Assembly: GCF_002165375.2 (NCBI RefSeq)
Contig: NZ_CP032134.1
Location: forward strand, 3,286,001 to 3,350,000
Reading direction: 5' to 3'
Length of the DNA: 64,000 nucleotides
Source of the DNA: Acinetobacter chinensis
Lineage (GTDB): Bacteria; Pseudomonadota; Gammaproteobacteria; Pseudomonadales; Moraxellaceae
The position numbers and the translations under genes were made by a program. The stretch's first letter is position 1. Each line of letters opens with the position of its first letter. Shown one piece after another: positions 52,499 to 59,851 of the stretch. The notes under the pieces were generated by a model. That model ran no database searches and was not told where the DNA came from. It worked only from the letters and a program-made list of their open reading frames with translations.

Positions 52499-53896
52499 TT
52501 AATTTCCCTCACTCATTCCACCCACCACAGGCAATGCCTGCGTGTCCTGCCATAACGTCTGATTTAACTGTGCAATCGCATCTTTTGCCATGATCTGATC
52601 TGGTGCTAAACCTAAGCTCAGACTTTCGGCTTCAATGGCACGTTGCCAGCCATCTTTCAGTAATTGCACCTTACGCAGACGAACCTCCTGTAACTGCAAT
52701 GTCGCTTGCTGTACATCAGTCACGGCAAATTTCCCAGCACTGAAACCCAGCAGGGTTTTACGCTGAACCTGTGTAGCGAGGGGAATCTGAGATTGATCCA
52801 CTTCTTTAAACTGCACTTCCAGGCCCTGTAGTTCGGTCAGTAAGGTTCCGATCTGCAAAGCATTCTGTTTCAAATAAAATTCCTGTTGCTTGCCCAGTAA
52901 ATCCTGCTTTGCCTGTGCAATCTCGACACCATACTGCTGACGATTGAAAATATTTAAAGGAATAGAAACGCCCACCACCAAGGCATTTTCAGTCGCTGTT
53001 TCAGCTGATCTGGTTCGATTCATGCCAAAATTGACTGTTGGATTTGGACGTGCCGATGCCTTGAGCTGATCAACTGTGGCTTTGGCTTGGAGTACCTGTA
53101 ACTGACGTGATTTCTCCATCAGATTATCTGCAAGATAAGCCTGCACCTGTTGTGGAGTGGAACTTGGCCACAGTGACTGCGGACTTAAACCGATACGGAT
53201 AGATTTGTCTGCATCGCCCCAGACATTGGACAACTGCTGTGTTGCCACCTGCAACTGCAAGTCTGCCTGACGGTATAAACGGACATTTTCCGCATGGCTA
53301 AGCCTGGCACGATCCACATCGACCTGCGCCACACTGCCCGCCTGATAACGTTTCTGAATCGCATTCAGGTTTTCTTCACTGACATTGAGCTGTTCACGAA
53401 CGACATTGCGTTCCAGTTCAAAAATCGCCAGTTGTGACCACAGATATTTCACCGCCAGTTCAAGCTGTGCCTGATAAATACGTTGATTCAGTACAGTCTG
53501 ATCTTTGGCAAGTCGCGCCAGCTGCTGTGTAGACTTACGTTCACCAAACAGATCAAGTCTCTGAGAAAGACCAATCGAAAGCTCTTTTTCTTCGTCCGAG
53601 CCAAAGCCCGTCTGCTCTATGGACAACTCAGGATTTATCCACAGCTTTGACTGTTTTATATTCGCATCGTTAATTTTTTGCTGAGTTTGCCACACACCCT
53701 GCGACTGCTGATACTGCGCAGTTTTCTCAATTGCCTGTTGCAAACTCAGCTTTTGAACAGATGAATCTGCCCATGCAACCGATGACATTAAACTGATGAC
53801 AACAGTGCTGAGAATGGAATTCCGTATTTTAAATACAACCTTTGATCCTGTTTCAGACACAGGAATCGATTTTTTTATAGACACACTTTTAGACAT
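52499..53896 (-). CDS. czcC: heavy-metal efflux outer-membrane channel
   Basis: 465 residues, TolC/OEP fold with two repeated halves. The signal sequence is preceded by an unusually long n-region (about 28 residues) before STVVISLMSSVAWA, so the true start may be downstream. LSLQQAIEKTAQYQ, WINPELSIEQTGF and KRYQAGSVAQVDVDRARLSH are OEP landmarks; SIPLNIFNRQQYGVEIAQAK fits the second half. It is the exit duct of the CzcCBA pump. Confidence 0.93.
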   Translation of the reverse strand: MSKSVSIKKSIPVSETGSKVVFKIRNSILSTVVISLMSSVAWADSSVQKLSLQQAIEKTAQYQQSQGVWQTQQKINDANIKQSKLWINPELSIEQTGFGSDEEKELSIGLSQRLDLFGERKSTQQLARLAKDQTVLNQRIYQAQLELAVKYLWSQLAIFELERNVVREQLNVSEENLNAIQKRYQAGSVAQVDVDRARLSHAENVRLYRQADLQLQVATQQLSNVWGDADKSIRIGLSPQSLWPSSTPQQVQAYLADNLMEKSRQLQVLQAKATVDQLKASARPNPTVNFGMNRTRSAETATENALVVGVSIPLNIFNRQQYGVEIAQAKQDLLGKQQEFYLKQNALQIGTLLTELQGLEVQFKEVDQSQIPLATQVQRKTLLGFSAGKFAVTDVQQATLQLQEVRLRKVQLLKDGWQRAIEAESLSLGLAPDQIMAKDAIAQLNQTLWQDTQALPVVGGMSEGN

Positions 53897-53955
53897 GATA
53901 ATGCCCCACTAAAATGAATATTCAGTGGTGGGTCAATCTTTTCGGCTACCCCACC

Positions 53956-54381
53956 TTATAGCGGGGCGGATGCGGGCGGAGGATTAGGCAGAAATAAATC
54001 AGGCGACTGGTACAGATTTTTCCAGTCGATAAAGGCAGATTCAGGATAGGCAACAAATTTAGGCTGATCAGCCTGTTGCGATACATCTGCCACGATAAAA
54101 TGCGCAAATGAAGGCAAATGATCGCTGTGATCATCATCCAGCTGGCTGATAAACTCACTCATCTGTATACCAACAGTCTGCTTTGAATCATGTGAATGTT
54201 GCTGATTCTGTTCACAGTTCAAAGCGACATGATGCCCAAAATGGAACTGTGACGTTACGGTATAGCCATGATTCAGATTTTCATGCGCGCAGAAAGCCGC
54301 CGCCACGTTCCATAAACTCTGGAACATGAACAGACTCAGCAGGACTGTCATGAAAATACCTGAACGTTTCACACATTTCAC
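53956..54381 (-). CDS. czcI: CzcI-like periplasmic metal-resistance protein
   Basis: 141 residues, first gene of the efflux operon, 59 bp before czcC. Signal peptide (FMTVLLSLFMFQSLWNVAAA), then Cys/His-rich stretches (FCAHENLNHG, HFGHHVALNCEQNQQHSHDS) and a Pro-rich end (FLPNPPPASAPL). Cupriavidus czc operons begin with the similarly small, His-containing CzcI, thought to modulate expression. The assignment rests on position, size and metal-ligand content. Confidence 0.6.
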   Translation of the reverse strand: MKCVKRSGIFMTVLLSLFMFQSLWNVAAAFCAHENLNHGYTVTSQFHFGHHVALNCEQNQQHSHDSKQTVGIQMSEFISQLDDDHSDHLPSFAHFIVADVSQQADQPKFVAYPESAFIDWKNLYQSPDLFLPNPPPASAPL

Positions 54382-54420
54382 TTCGAAACAGAATGTGCCT
54401 ACTATAACAACGAAGCACTG

Positions 54421-54435
54421 TGTAATACCATTACA
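54421..54435. promoter_or_regulatory. inverted repeat upstream of czcI, possible metal-regulator operator
   Basis: TGTAAT-ACC-ATTACA is a perfect dyad, 40-54 bp before the czcI start. TATAGT on the minus strand (about 54403-54398) is a plausible -10, so the dyad would overlie or adjoin the -35. No regulator gene for the operon is visible nearby. Confidence 0.45.
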
Positions 54436-54460
54436 TCCTGTATCCAGTCAGCAGACATAA

Positions 54461-54486
54461 AAAAACCGGTCAATTGACCGGTTTTT
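54461..54486 (-). terminator. terminator of ettA
   Basis: A 26-bp perfect palindrome, AAAAACCGGTCAA/TTGACCGGTTTTT, 14 bp past the ettA stop, with T-runs in both directions. Confidence 0.88.
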
Positions 54487-54499
54487 CCTTCAGGTGAAA

Positions 54500-56161
54500 T
54501 TAAACACCAATTTTGCGGTATTTCTGACGCTTCGCAACAAGGTCATCGCCATCACGCTTTTGACGGTATGCTTCAAACTCAGCATAGTTACCTGTAAAGA
54601 ATTCAGGTGTTTCACCTTCAAATGACAGGATATGCGTTGCAATACGGTCTAAGAACCAGCGGTCATGCGAGATCACCATCACGGTACCTGGGAATACAAG
54701 AATTGCATCCTCAAGCGCACGTAAAGTTTCGATGTCCAGGTCATTTGACGGTTCATCGAGTAAGATCACGTTCGCGCCCATCTGCAGGATTTTCGCAAGT
54801 TGTAAACGGTTACGCTCACCACCTGACAACTGACCTACACGCTTCTGCTGATCCTGACCTTTAAAGTTAAAGCGACCGATATAGGCACGGGATGCAATTT
54901 CGTATTCGCCAATTTTTAAGATATCCAGACCGCCAGAAACTTCTTCCCAGACGGTTTTGTTGTTATCCAAAGTGTCACGGATCTGACCCACGTAAGCCAC
55001 TTTAACTGACTCACCCAGCACCACAGAACCAGTATCTGGTTGCTGTTCGCCCGTCATCATACGGAACAGTGTGGTTTTACCTGCACCGTTCTCACCTACG
55101 ATACCGACAATCGCAGCAGGTGGCACAACAAATGATAAGTCTTTATAAAGCGTACGATCACCAAATGATTTGCTGATGCCTTCAACTTCTACAACCTTGT
55201 TACCCAGACGTGGGCCAGGTGGAATGTAGATTTCAGAGGTTTCATTACGCTGCTGGAATTCACGGGAGTTAAGCTCTTCAAAACGCTCCATACGCGCTTT
55301 GTTTTTCTTTTGCTGACCTTTGGCATTTGAACGAACCCATTCAAGTTCTTTTTTCAATGCTTTAGCAAAAGATTCTTCCTGCTTGTTTTCCTGTTCTAAG
55401 CGGGCATTTTTCTGCTCTAACCAGGAAGAATAGTTACCCTGGTATGGAATACCCATGCCACGGTCAAGCTCAAGAATCCATTCCGCAACGTTATCCAGGA
55501 AATAACGGTCATGCGTAATCGCAACAATGGTACCTGGGAAGTCTTTTAAGAAGCGTTCCAACCAGGATACAGATGAAGCATCTAAATGGTTCGTTGGTTC
55601 GTCCAGAAGCAGCATGTCCGGTTTAGACAGCAGCAGACGGCACAGTGCTACACGACGGCGTTCACCACCTGAAAGTTTGGATACGTCTGCATCCCAGGCT
55701 GGAAGGTTAAGTGCGGCAGCAGCCTGATCCATCTGGTTCACAATATTGTGAGCATCCCATGAATGGATAATCGCTTCCAGCTTTTCCTGTTCTTTTGCAA
55801 GTGCATCAAAGTCGGCATCTTCTGCTGCATATTCTGCAAATACTTCGTCAAGACGTGCTAAAGCATCAAGTGGTTCACGTAAACCATCTTCAACGTTACC
55901 GCGAACATCTTTTGTTTCATCTAAAGGTGGTTCCTGCTCCAGGTAACCAATTTTGATACCTGGTTGAGCACGAGCTTCACCTGAGAAATCTTTATCTACG
56001 CCAGCCATAATACGGAGTAAGGTGGATTTACCTGCACCGTTTAAACCAAGCACACCAATTTTGGCACCTGGAAAGAATGATAAAGAGATGTCTTTCAAGA
56101 TTTCGCGTTTAGGCGGAACCATTTTCGACACACGGTTCATCGTGTAAATATATTGGGCCAC
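54500..56161 (-). CDS. ettA: energy-dependent translational throttle protein (ABC-F)
   Basis: 553 residues, no membrane segment, two ABC domains. Walker A motifs GLNGAGKSTLLR (about 39) and GENGAGKTTLFR (about 358), signatures LSGGERRRVALC (about 164) and LSGGERNRLQLA (about 448), Walker B LLLDEPTNHLD and ILLDEPSNDLD. The arm and linker region is Lys/Glu/Gln-rich (about 240-310), and MAQYIYTMNRVSKMVPPKRE is the conserved EttA start. It binds the ribosomal E site and gates early elongation according to ATP/ADP. Single gene. Confidence 0.96.
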   Translation of the reverse strand: MAQYIYTMNRVSKMVPPKREILKDISLSFFPGAKIGVLGLNGAGKSTLLRIMAGVDKDFSGEARAQPGIKIGYLEQEPPLDETKDVRGNVEDGLREPLDALARLDEVFAEYAAEDADFDALAKEQEKLEAIIHSWDAHNIVNQMDQAAAALNLPAWDADVSKLSGGERRRVALCRLLLSKPDMLLLDEPTNHLDASSVSWLERFLKDFPGTIVAITHDRYFLDNVAEWILELDRGMGIPYQGNYSSWLEQKNARLEQENKQEESFAKALKKELEWVRSNAKGQQKKNKARMERFEELNSREFQQRNETSEIYIPPGPRLGNKVVEVEGISKSFGDRTLYKDLSFVVPPAAIVGIVGENGAGKTTLFRMMTGEQQPDTGSVVLGESVKVAYVGQIRDTLDNNKTVWEEVSGGLDILKIGEYEIASRAYIGRFNFKGQDQQKRVGQLSGGERNRLQLAKILQMGANVILLDEPSNDLDIETLRALEDAILVFPGTVMVISHDRWFLDRIATHILSFEGETPEFFTGNYAEFEAYRQKRDGDDLVAKRQKYRKIGV

Positions 56162-56566
56162 GTAGGACTCCTCTATAATTAAAAAAACGCTGCAAAAATG
56201 CGAGCAATAAATGGCGATAATTATACGCTGAATTTATCAGCTTTTGTTCAGATTCATCCAATTTGCAGATGATATTTTTAAGATATCGCCTGCATTGATT
56301 TTTCTGCCCATTTCCCTGCTCTTTACCTTCCCATTTTAAAAATCCTGAAACCCCAAAATACGGATAAATAAATGGTGCTCCTGACTATGTAACATATTTT
56401 TGTGACTATTATTTTTCACCCTGTCCATACTGAAAATGAATCGCCATTAAATGACAACGCAATCACGCTATATTATTTTTTATGATTTAAAAATTAATAA
56501 ACCATTGTTTACTTCATATAAACCAATGCTACACTCTTTTGAAATTTAACAAAAAGTTGATGGAAT
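56162..56566. promoter_or_regulatory. 405-bp divergent region with direct repeats before metY
   Basis: ATAAACCATTG (56497-56507) and ATAAACCAATG (56518-56528) are 21 bp apart, two helical turns, 39-70 bp before the metY start. TACACT (56530-56535) is a possible -10, with TTTACT 16 bp before it. The repeats would lie around the -35, as activator sites often do. The remainder shows no gene. Confidence 0.45.
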
Positions 56567-57844
56567 ATGACTTACAAAGACGAAACCCTTGCCATTCATG
56601 CAGGTTACAGCCCTGAAGCCACCACCAAAGCCGTGGCCGTTCCTATTTATCAGACCACCTCTTATGCATTTGATAATACTCAGCACGGTGCAGACCTGTT
56701 TGATCTGAAAGTACAGGGTAATATCTATACCCGTATCATGAACCCAACCACGGCTGTCCTTGAACAGCGGATTGCAGCACTGGAAGGTGGCATTGGCGCA
56801 CTTGCAGTGGCTTCGGGCATGGCAGCCATCACCTATTCCATTCAGACCATTGCAGAAGCCGGTGACAATATTGTTTCTGTTTCAACGCTATATGGTGGCA
56901 CATACAACTTATTTGCGCATACATTGCCGAAACAAGGCATCGAAGTGCGTTTCTTCGATTATCAAAAACCTGAAAGTTTACGCGATCTGATTGATGACAA
57001 AACCAAACTGGTATTTGTCGAATCGATTGGTAATCCGCTCGGTAATATCATTGATCTTGAAGCGATTTCAAAAATTGCTCATGAATATGGCGTTCCTGTG
57101 ATCGTGGACAATACAGTTGCAACTCCAGCCCTGCTCAAACCTTTTGAACATGGTGCAGACATCGTGGTGCATTCACTGACCAAATATATCGGTGGTCATG
57201 GTAATAGTATCGGTGGCGCAATCGTGGATAGTGGTAAATTCCCTTGGGGTAAATATCCTGAACGTTTCAAAGTACTGAATACACCTGATCCAAGCTATCA
57301 CGGCGTGAACTATGTGGAAGCCTTAGGTGAGGCAGCCTATATTGCCCGCTCCCGTGTTGTCCCACTGCGCAATACAGGTTCAGCGATCAGTCCTTTAAGT
57401 GTTTTCTTAATCTTACAAGGTTTAGAAACACTGAATCTGCGTATGGAACGTCATACTGAAAATGCGCAGAAAGTCGCTGAGTATTTAAAAGCCCATCCAA
57501 AAGTAAAATGGGTCAATTACGCAGGCTTAAAAGATCATCCACAGCATGCGCTTGCTCAGAAATATGTCAAAGGCAAGCCATCAGCCATTCTCTCTTTTGG
57601 CGTTCAGGATGGTCGTGACGGTGGTACACGCTTTATTGATGCGCTCCAGCTGTTTACCCGCCTGGTGAATATTGGTGATGCAAAAAGCCTGGCATGCCAC
57701 CCTGCCACCACCACGCACCGTCAGCTCAATGAAGAAGAACTCAAATCTGCAGGCGTCAGTGTGGATATGGTGCGTCTGTCCGTGGGGATTGAGCATATCG
57801 ATGACCTGATTGCAGATCTGGAACAGGCTCTTTCAGCGGTATAA
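56567..57844 (+). CDS. metY: O-acetylhomoserine sulfhydrylase
   Basis: 425 residues, PLP-dependent Cys/Met metabolism family. ETLAIHAGYSPEATTKAVAV, YTRIMNPTTAVLEQRIAALE (about 50-69), VDNTVATPALLKPFEHGADI and HSLTKYIGGHGNSIGG, whose Lys (about 209) binds PLP, are diagnostic. GDAKSLACHPATTTHRQLNE is the usual C-terminal block. It makes homocysteine from O-acetylhomoserine and sulfide. The length (about 425 rather than 390) favours MetY over cystathionine synthase/MetZ. Monocistronic with its own terminator. Confidence 0.92.
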   Translation: MTYKDETLAIHAGYSPEATTKAVAVPIYQTTSYAFDNTQHGADLFDLKVQGNIYTRIMNPTTAVLEQRIAALEGGIGALAVASGMAAITYSIQTIAEAGDNIVSVSTLYGGTYNLFAHTLPKQGIEVRFFDYQKPESLRDLIDDKTKLVFVESIGNPLGNIIDLEAISKIAHEYGVPVIVDNTVATPALLKPFEHGADIVVHSLTKYIGGHGNSIGGAIVDSGKFPWGKYPERFKVLNTPDPSYHGVNYVEALGEAAYIARSRVVPLRNTGSAISPLSVFLILQGLETLNLRMERHTENAQKVAEYLKAHPKVKWVNYAGLKDHPQHALAQKYVKGKPSAILSFGVQDGRDGGTRFIDALQLFTRLVNIGDAKSLACHPATTTHRQLNEEELKSAGVSVDMVRLSVGIEHIDDLIADLEQALSAV

Positions 57845-57867
57845 ATACTGAGATAAAAATTCAGCAG

Positions 57868-57892
57868 ACAGCCCTGATCATCAGGGCTGTTT
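57868..57892 (+). terminator. terminator of metY
   Basis: ACAGCCCTGA (57868-57877) pairs with TCAGGGCTGT (57881-57890), loop TCA, then TTC. It is 24 bp past the stop; the T-run is short. Confidence 0.7.
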
Positions 57893-58323
57893 CTGGACAG
57901 AAATCCACTGAAAACCTGTGCAGTTTTTTTATTCTTCAACTGGATACAGTTCCACCATCTTTCATTCCGCTCATCAGCAGGTCAGGAAACAGTTTTTCTG
58001 CCCATATTGATTTTCATCACTTTTCAGTGATGGTTTTCCAGCCAGTCAAATCTCAAAAAACAGCACTTCCCTCATCCTGTCAGCATTACATCTTTTCATT
58101 GCGCTAAGAGTGTGTTAAAAATCACTTAATAAGGCGAAAAACAATAGAGTATTTACTCTAAAAATAATTCATAAATTCATGGACTTAACCCTAGTATTTT
58201 TTTTAATATTGTATATTATTCCCCACCACAGCAACCGATCATCTTTTATACAGAAATCCTCTTGCTGGTACAAAACAAGTAACTACAGCTCAGCAGTTCA
58301 TCGCGTCAATCAGGGTAAAGAAC
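57893..58323. promoter_or_regulatory. 431-bp region upstream of acr1 with a palindrome
   Basis: TAGAGTA-TT-TACTCTA (58145-58160) is a perfect dyad about 165 bp before the acr1 ATG, in AT-rich DNA that continues with TATTTTTTTTAATATTGTATAT-like sequence near 58196-58218. A repressor or activator site is plausible. No gene with a ribosome site is present, although an open frame starts at 58179. Confidence 0.4.
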
Positions 58324-59211
58324 ATGAATCAGAAATTAGAGCAGCTTTTCCAGAAAAAGGTTCAGGGTAAAACCGTTTTAATCACAGGGGCATCAAGTGG
58401 CATAGGGCTGACTGTTGCACACAGACTTGCAGATGCAGGCGCGCATGTTCTGCTTGTTTCACGCACCAAAGAAACACTGGATCAGGTCAAAGCTGAAATT
58501 GAATCCCGCGGTGGTAAAGCCTCTGTATTCCCATGCGACTTAAATGACATGGAAGCTATTGATGCTGTGTCTGCTGAAATTACAGCTTCCGTGGAACAGA
58601 TTGATATTCTGATCAACAATGCCGGACGTTCAATCCGTCGTGCAGTACATGAGTCAGCCGACCGCTTTCATGACTTTGAACGTACCATGCAGCTGAATTA
58701 CTTCGGTGCTGTCCGCCTGGTCATGAATGTTCTGCCACAGATGATGCATCGTAAAGATGGACAGATCATCAATATCAGTTCAATCGGTGTACTGGCAAAT
58801 GCAACCCGCTTTTCCGCATATGTGGCGTCCAAAGCTGCACTGGATGCATTCAGCCGCTGCCTGTCTGCTGAAGTACATTCACACAAGATTGCCATTACAT
58901 CGGTCTATATGCCGCTTGTACGCACGCCAATGATTGCACCGACAAAAATTTATAAATATGTACCGACTCTGTCTCCTGAACAGGCAGCAGACCTGGTTGC
59001 CTACGCAATTGTTAAACGTCCTAAAAAAGTGGCAACCAATCTGGGTCGCCTGGCATCCATCACCTATGCGGTTGCACCGGACATCAACAACAAACTGATG
59101 TCGATCGGCTTTAACCTTTTCCCAAGTTCATCTGCATCGGTTGGTGAACAGCAAAAGCTGAACTGGGTTCAGAAAGCCTATGCCCGCCTGTTCCCTGGTG
59201 AGCATTGGTAA
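58324..59211 (+). CDS. acr1: fatty acyl-CoA reductase (aldehyde-forming, wax-ester pathway)
   Basis: 295 residues, the exact length of Acinetobacter Acr1. It has the short-chain dehydrogenase fold: TGASSGIGL (about 21), NNAGRSIRRAVHES (about 99), ISSIGVLANATRFSAYVASK with catalytic Ser, Tyr and Lys (about 145-165). IAPTKIYKYVPTLSPEQAAD, SIGFNLFPSSSAS and the end ARLFPGEHW are as I recall from A. baylyi Acr1. It reduces long-chain acyl-CoA to the fatty aldehyde that feeds wax-ester storage. A GGTAAAG precedes the ATG. Confidence 0.92.
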   Translation: MNQKLEQLFQKKVQGKTVLITGASSGIGLTVAHRLADAGAHVLLVSRTKETLDQVKAEIESRGGKASVFPCDLNDMEAIDAVSAEITASVEQIDILINNAGRSIRRAVHESADRFHDFERTMQLNYFGAVRLVMNVLPQMMHRKDGQIINISSIGVLANATRFSAYVASKAALDAFSRCLSAEVHSHKIAITSVYMPLVRTPMIAPTKIYKYVPTLSPEQAADLVAYAIVKRPKKVATNLGRLASITYAVAPDINNKLMSIGFNLFPSSSASVGEQQKLNWVQKAYARLFPGEHW

Positions 59212-59234
59212 TTTTTTAAAGATTCACAGATCAC

Positions 59235-59273
59235 AAAAAGGCATCTTCTCTGTTTTGAGTTGATGCCTTTTTT
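59235..59273 (+). terminator. terminator of acr1
   Basis: AAAAAGGCATC (59235-59245) pairs with GATGCCTTTTTT (59262-59273) around a 16-nt loop, 24 bp past the stop. Confidence 0.82.
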
Positions 59274-59472
59274 AATGTGGACTGATCTCCCAGAAACAGA
59301 CCTTTTGATCTCACAGAAAATTACAAAATACGATCACTGTTTCAATTCAGTTTTGTCATAATCAAAGTGATTTTACCCACCCAACAACAAAAGCAATACT
59401 GGAAAATCAGAATTTTAATATAACTTTAAGAATACTCAGTCACTATAAGATCAATAAAATGAGGGACAGCCC

Positions 59473-59781
59473 ATGAAAAGTCTTCTTTTCTTTAAAGTGT
59501 TTTGTTTCTTTTGTGCAGGTCTGACTGCGTTCAACCTGATCACTGACTTACAACAATCACAAATACAGTTTTTCAGTGTTTTCATCCAGTCAGGATTGAT
59601 TTTAATTCTGCTTGAATTTGCTGTAAAAAGTAAAATATCACCCGTTACAGCCAATAACACTTCAGCACCTGTGACCCAGGCTGAAAATTCAGAAAAACCC
59701 AGCCCATACTGCTATATTTTCTCAAAAATTGGAGCTGGAACTGTAGCTTCCAGTCTGCTGATACAAAGCATGATTTCATAA
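59473..59781 (+). CDS. small membrane protein of unknown function
   Basis: 102 residues with a good ribosome site (GAGGGA, 7 bp upstream). Hydrophobic segments at about 4-22 (LLFFKVFCFFCAGLTAFNL), 33-50 (FFSVFIQSGLILILLEFA) and a weaker one at the C-terminus (IGAGTVASSLLIQSMIS), joined by a polar loop. No recognised family. It is followed by a bidirectional terminator shared with tex. Confidence 0.55.
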   Translation: MKSLLFFKVFCFFCAGLTAFNLITDLQQSQIQFFSVFIQSGLILILLEFAVKSKISPVTANNTSAPVTQAENSEKPSPYCYIFSKIGAGTVASSLLIQSMIS

Positions 59782-59810
59782 ATATCCCCCCCTTTTAGGG
59801 TATGGAAAAT

Positions 59811-59839
59811 AAAAAAACCTCCCATCTGGGAGGTTTTTT
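59811..59839. terminator. bidirectional terminator between the small membrane gene and tex
   Basis: AAAAAAACCTCCC (59811-59823) pairs with GGGAGGTTTTTT (59828-59839) around ATCT. It lies 29 bp past the rightward gene and 12 bp past tex. Confidence 0.9.
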
Positions 59840-59851
59840 ACATTTCAGGAT

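Noticed and set aside
58179..58370. 63-codon frame overlapping the acr1 start
   Set aside because: No ribosome site, and it reads into acr1 in a different frame.
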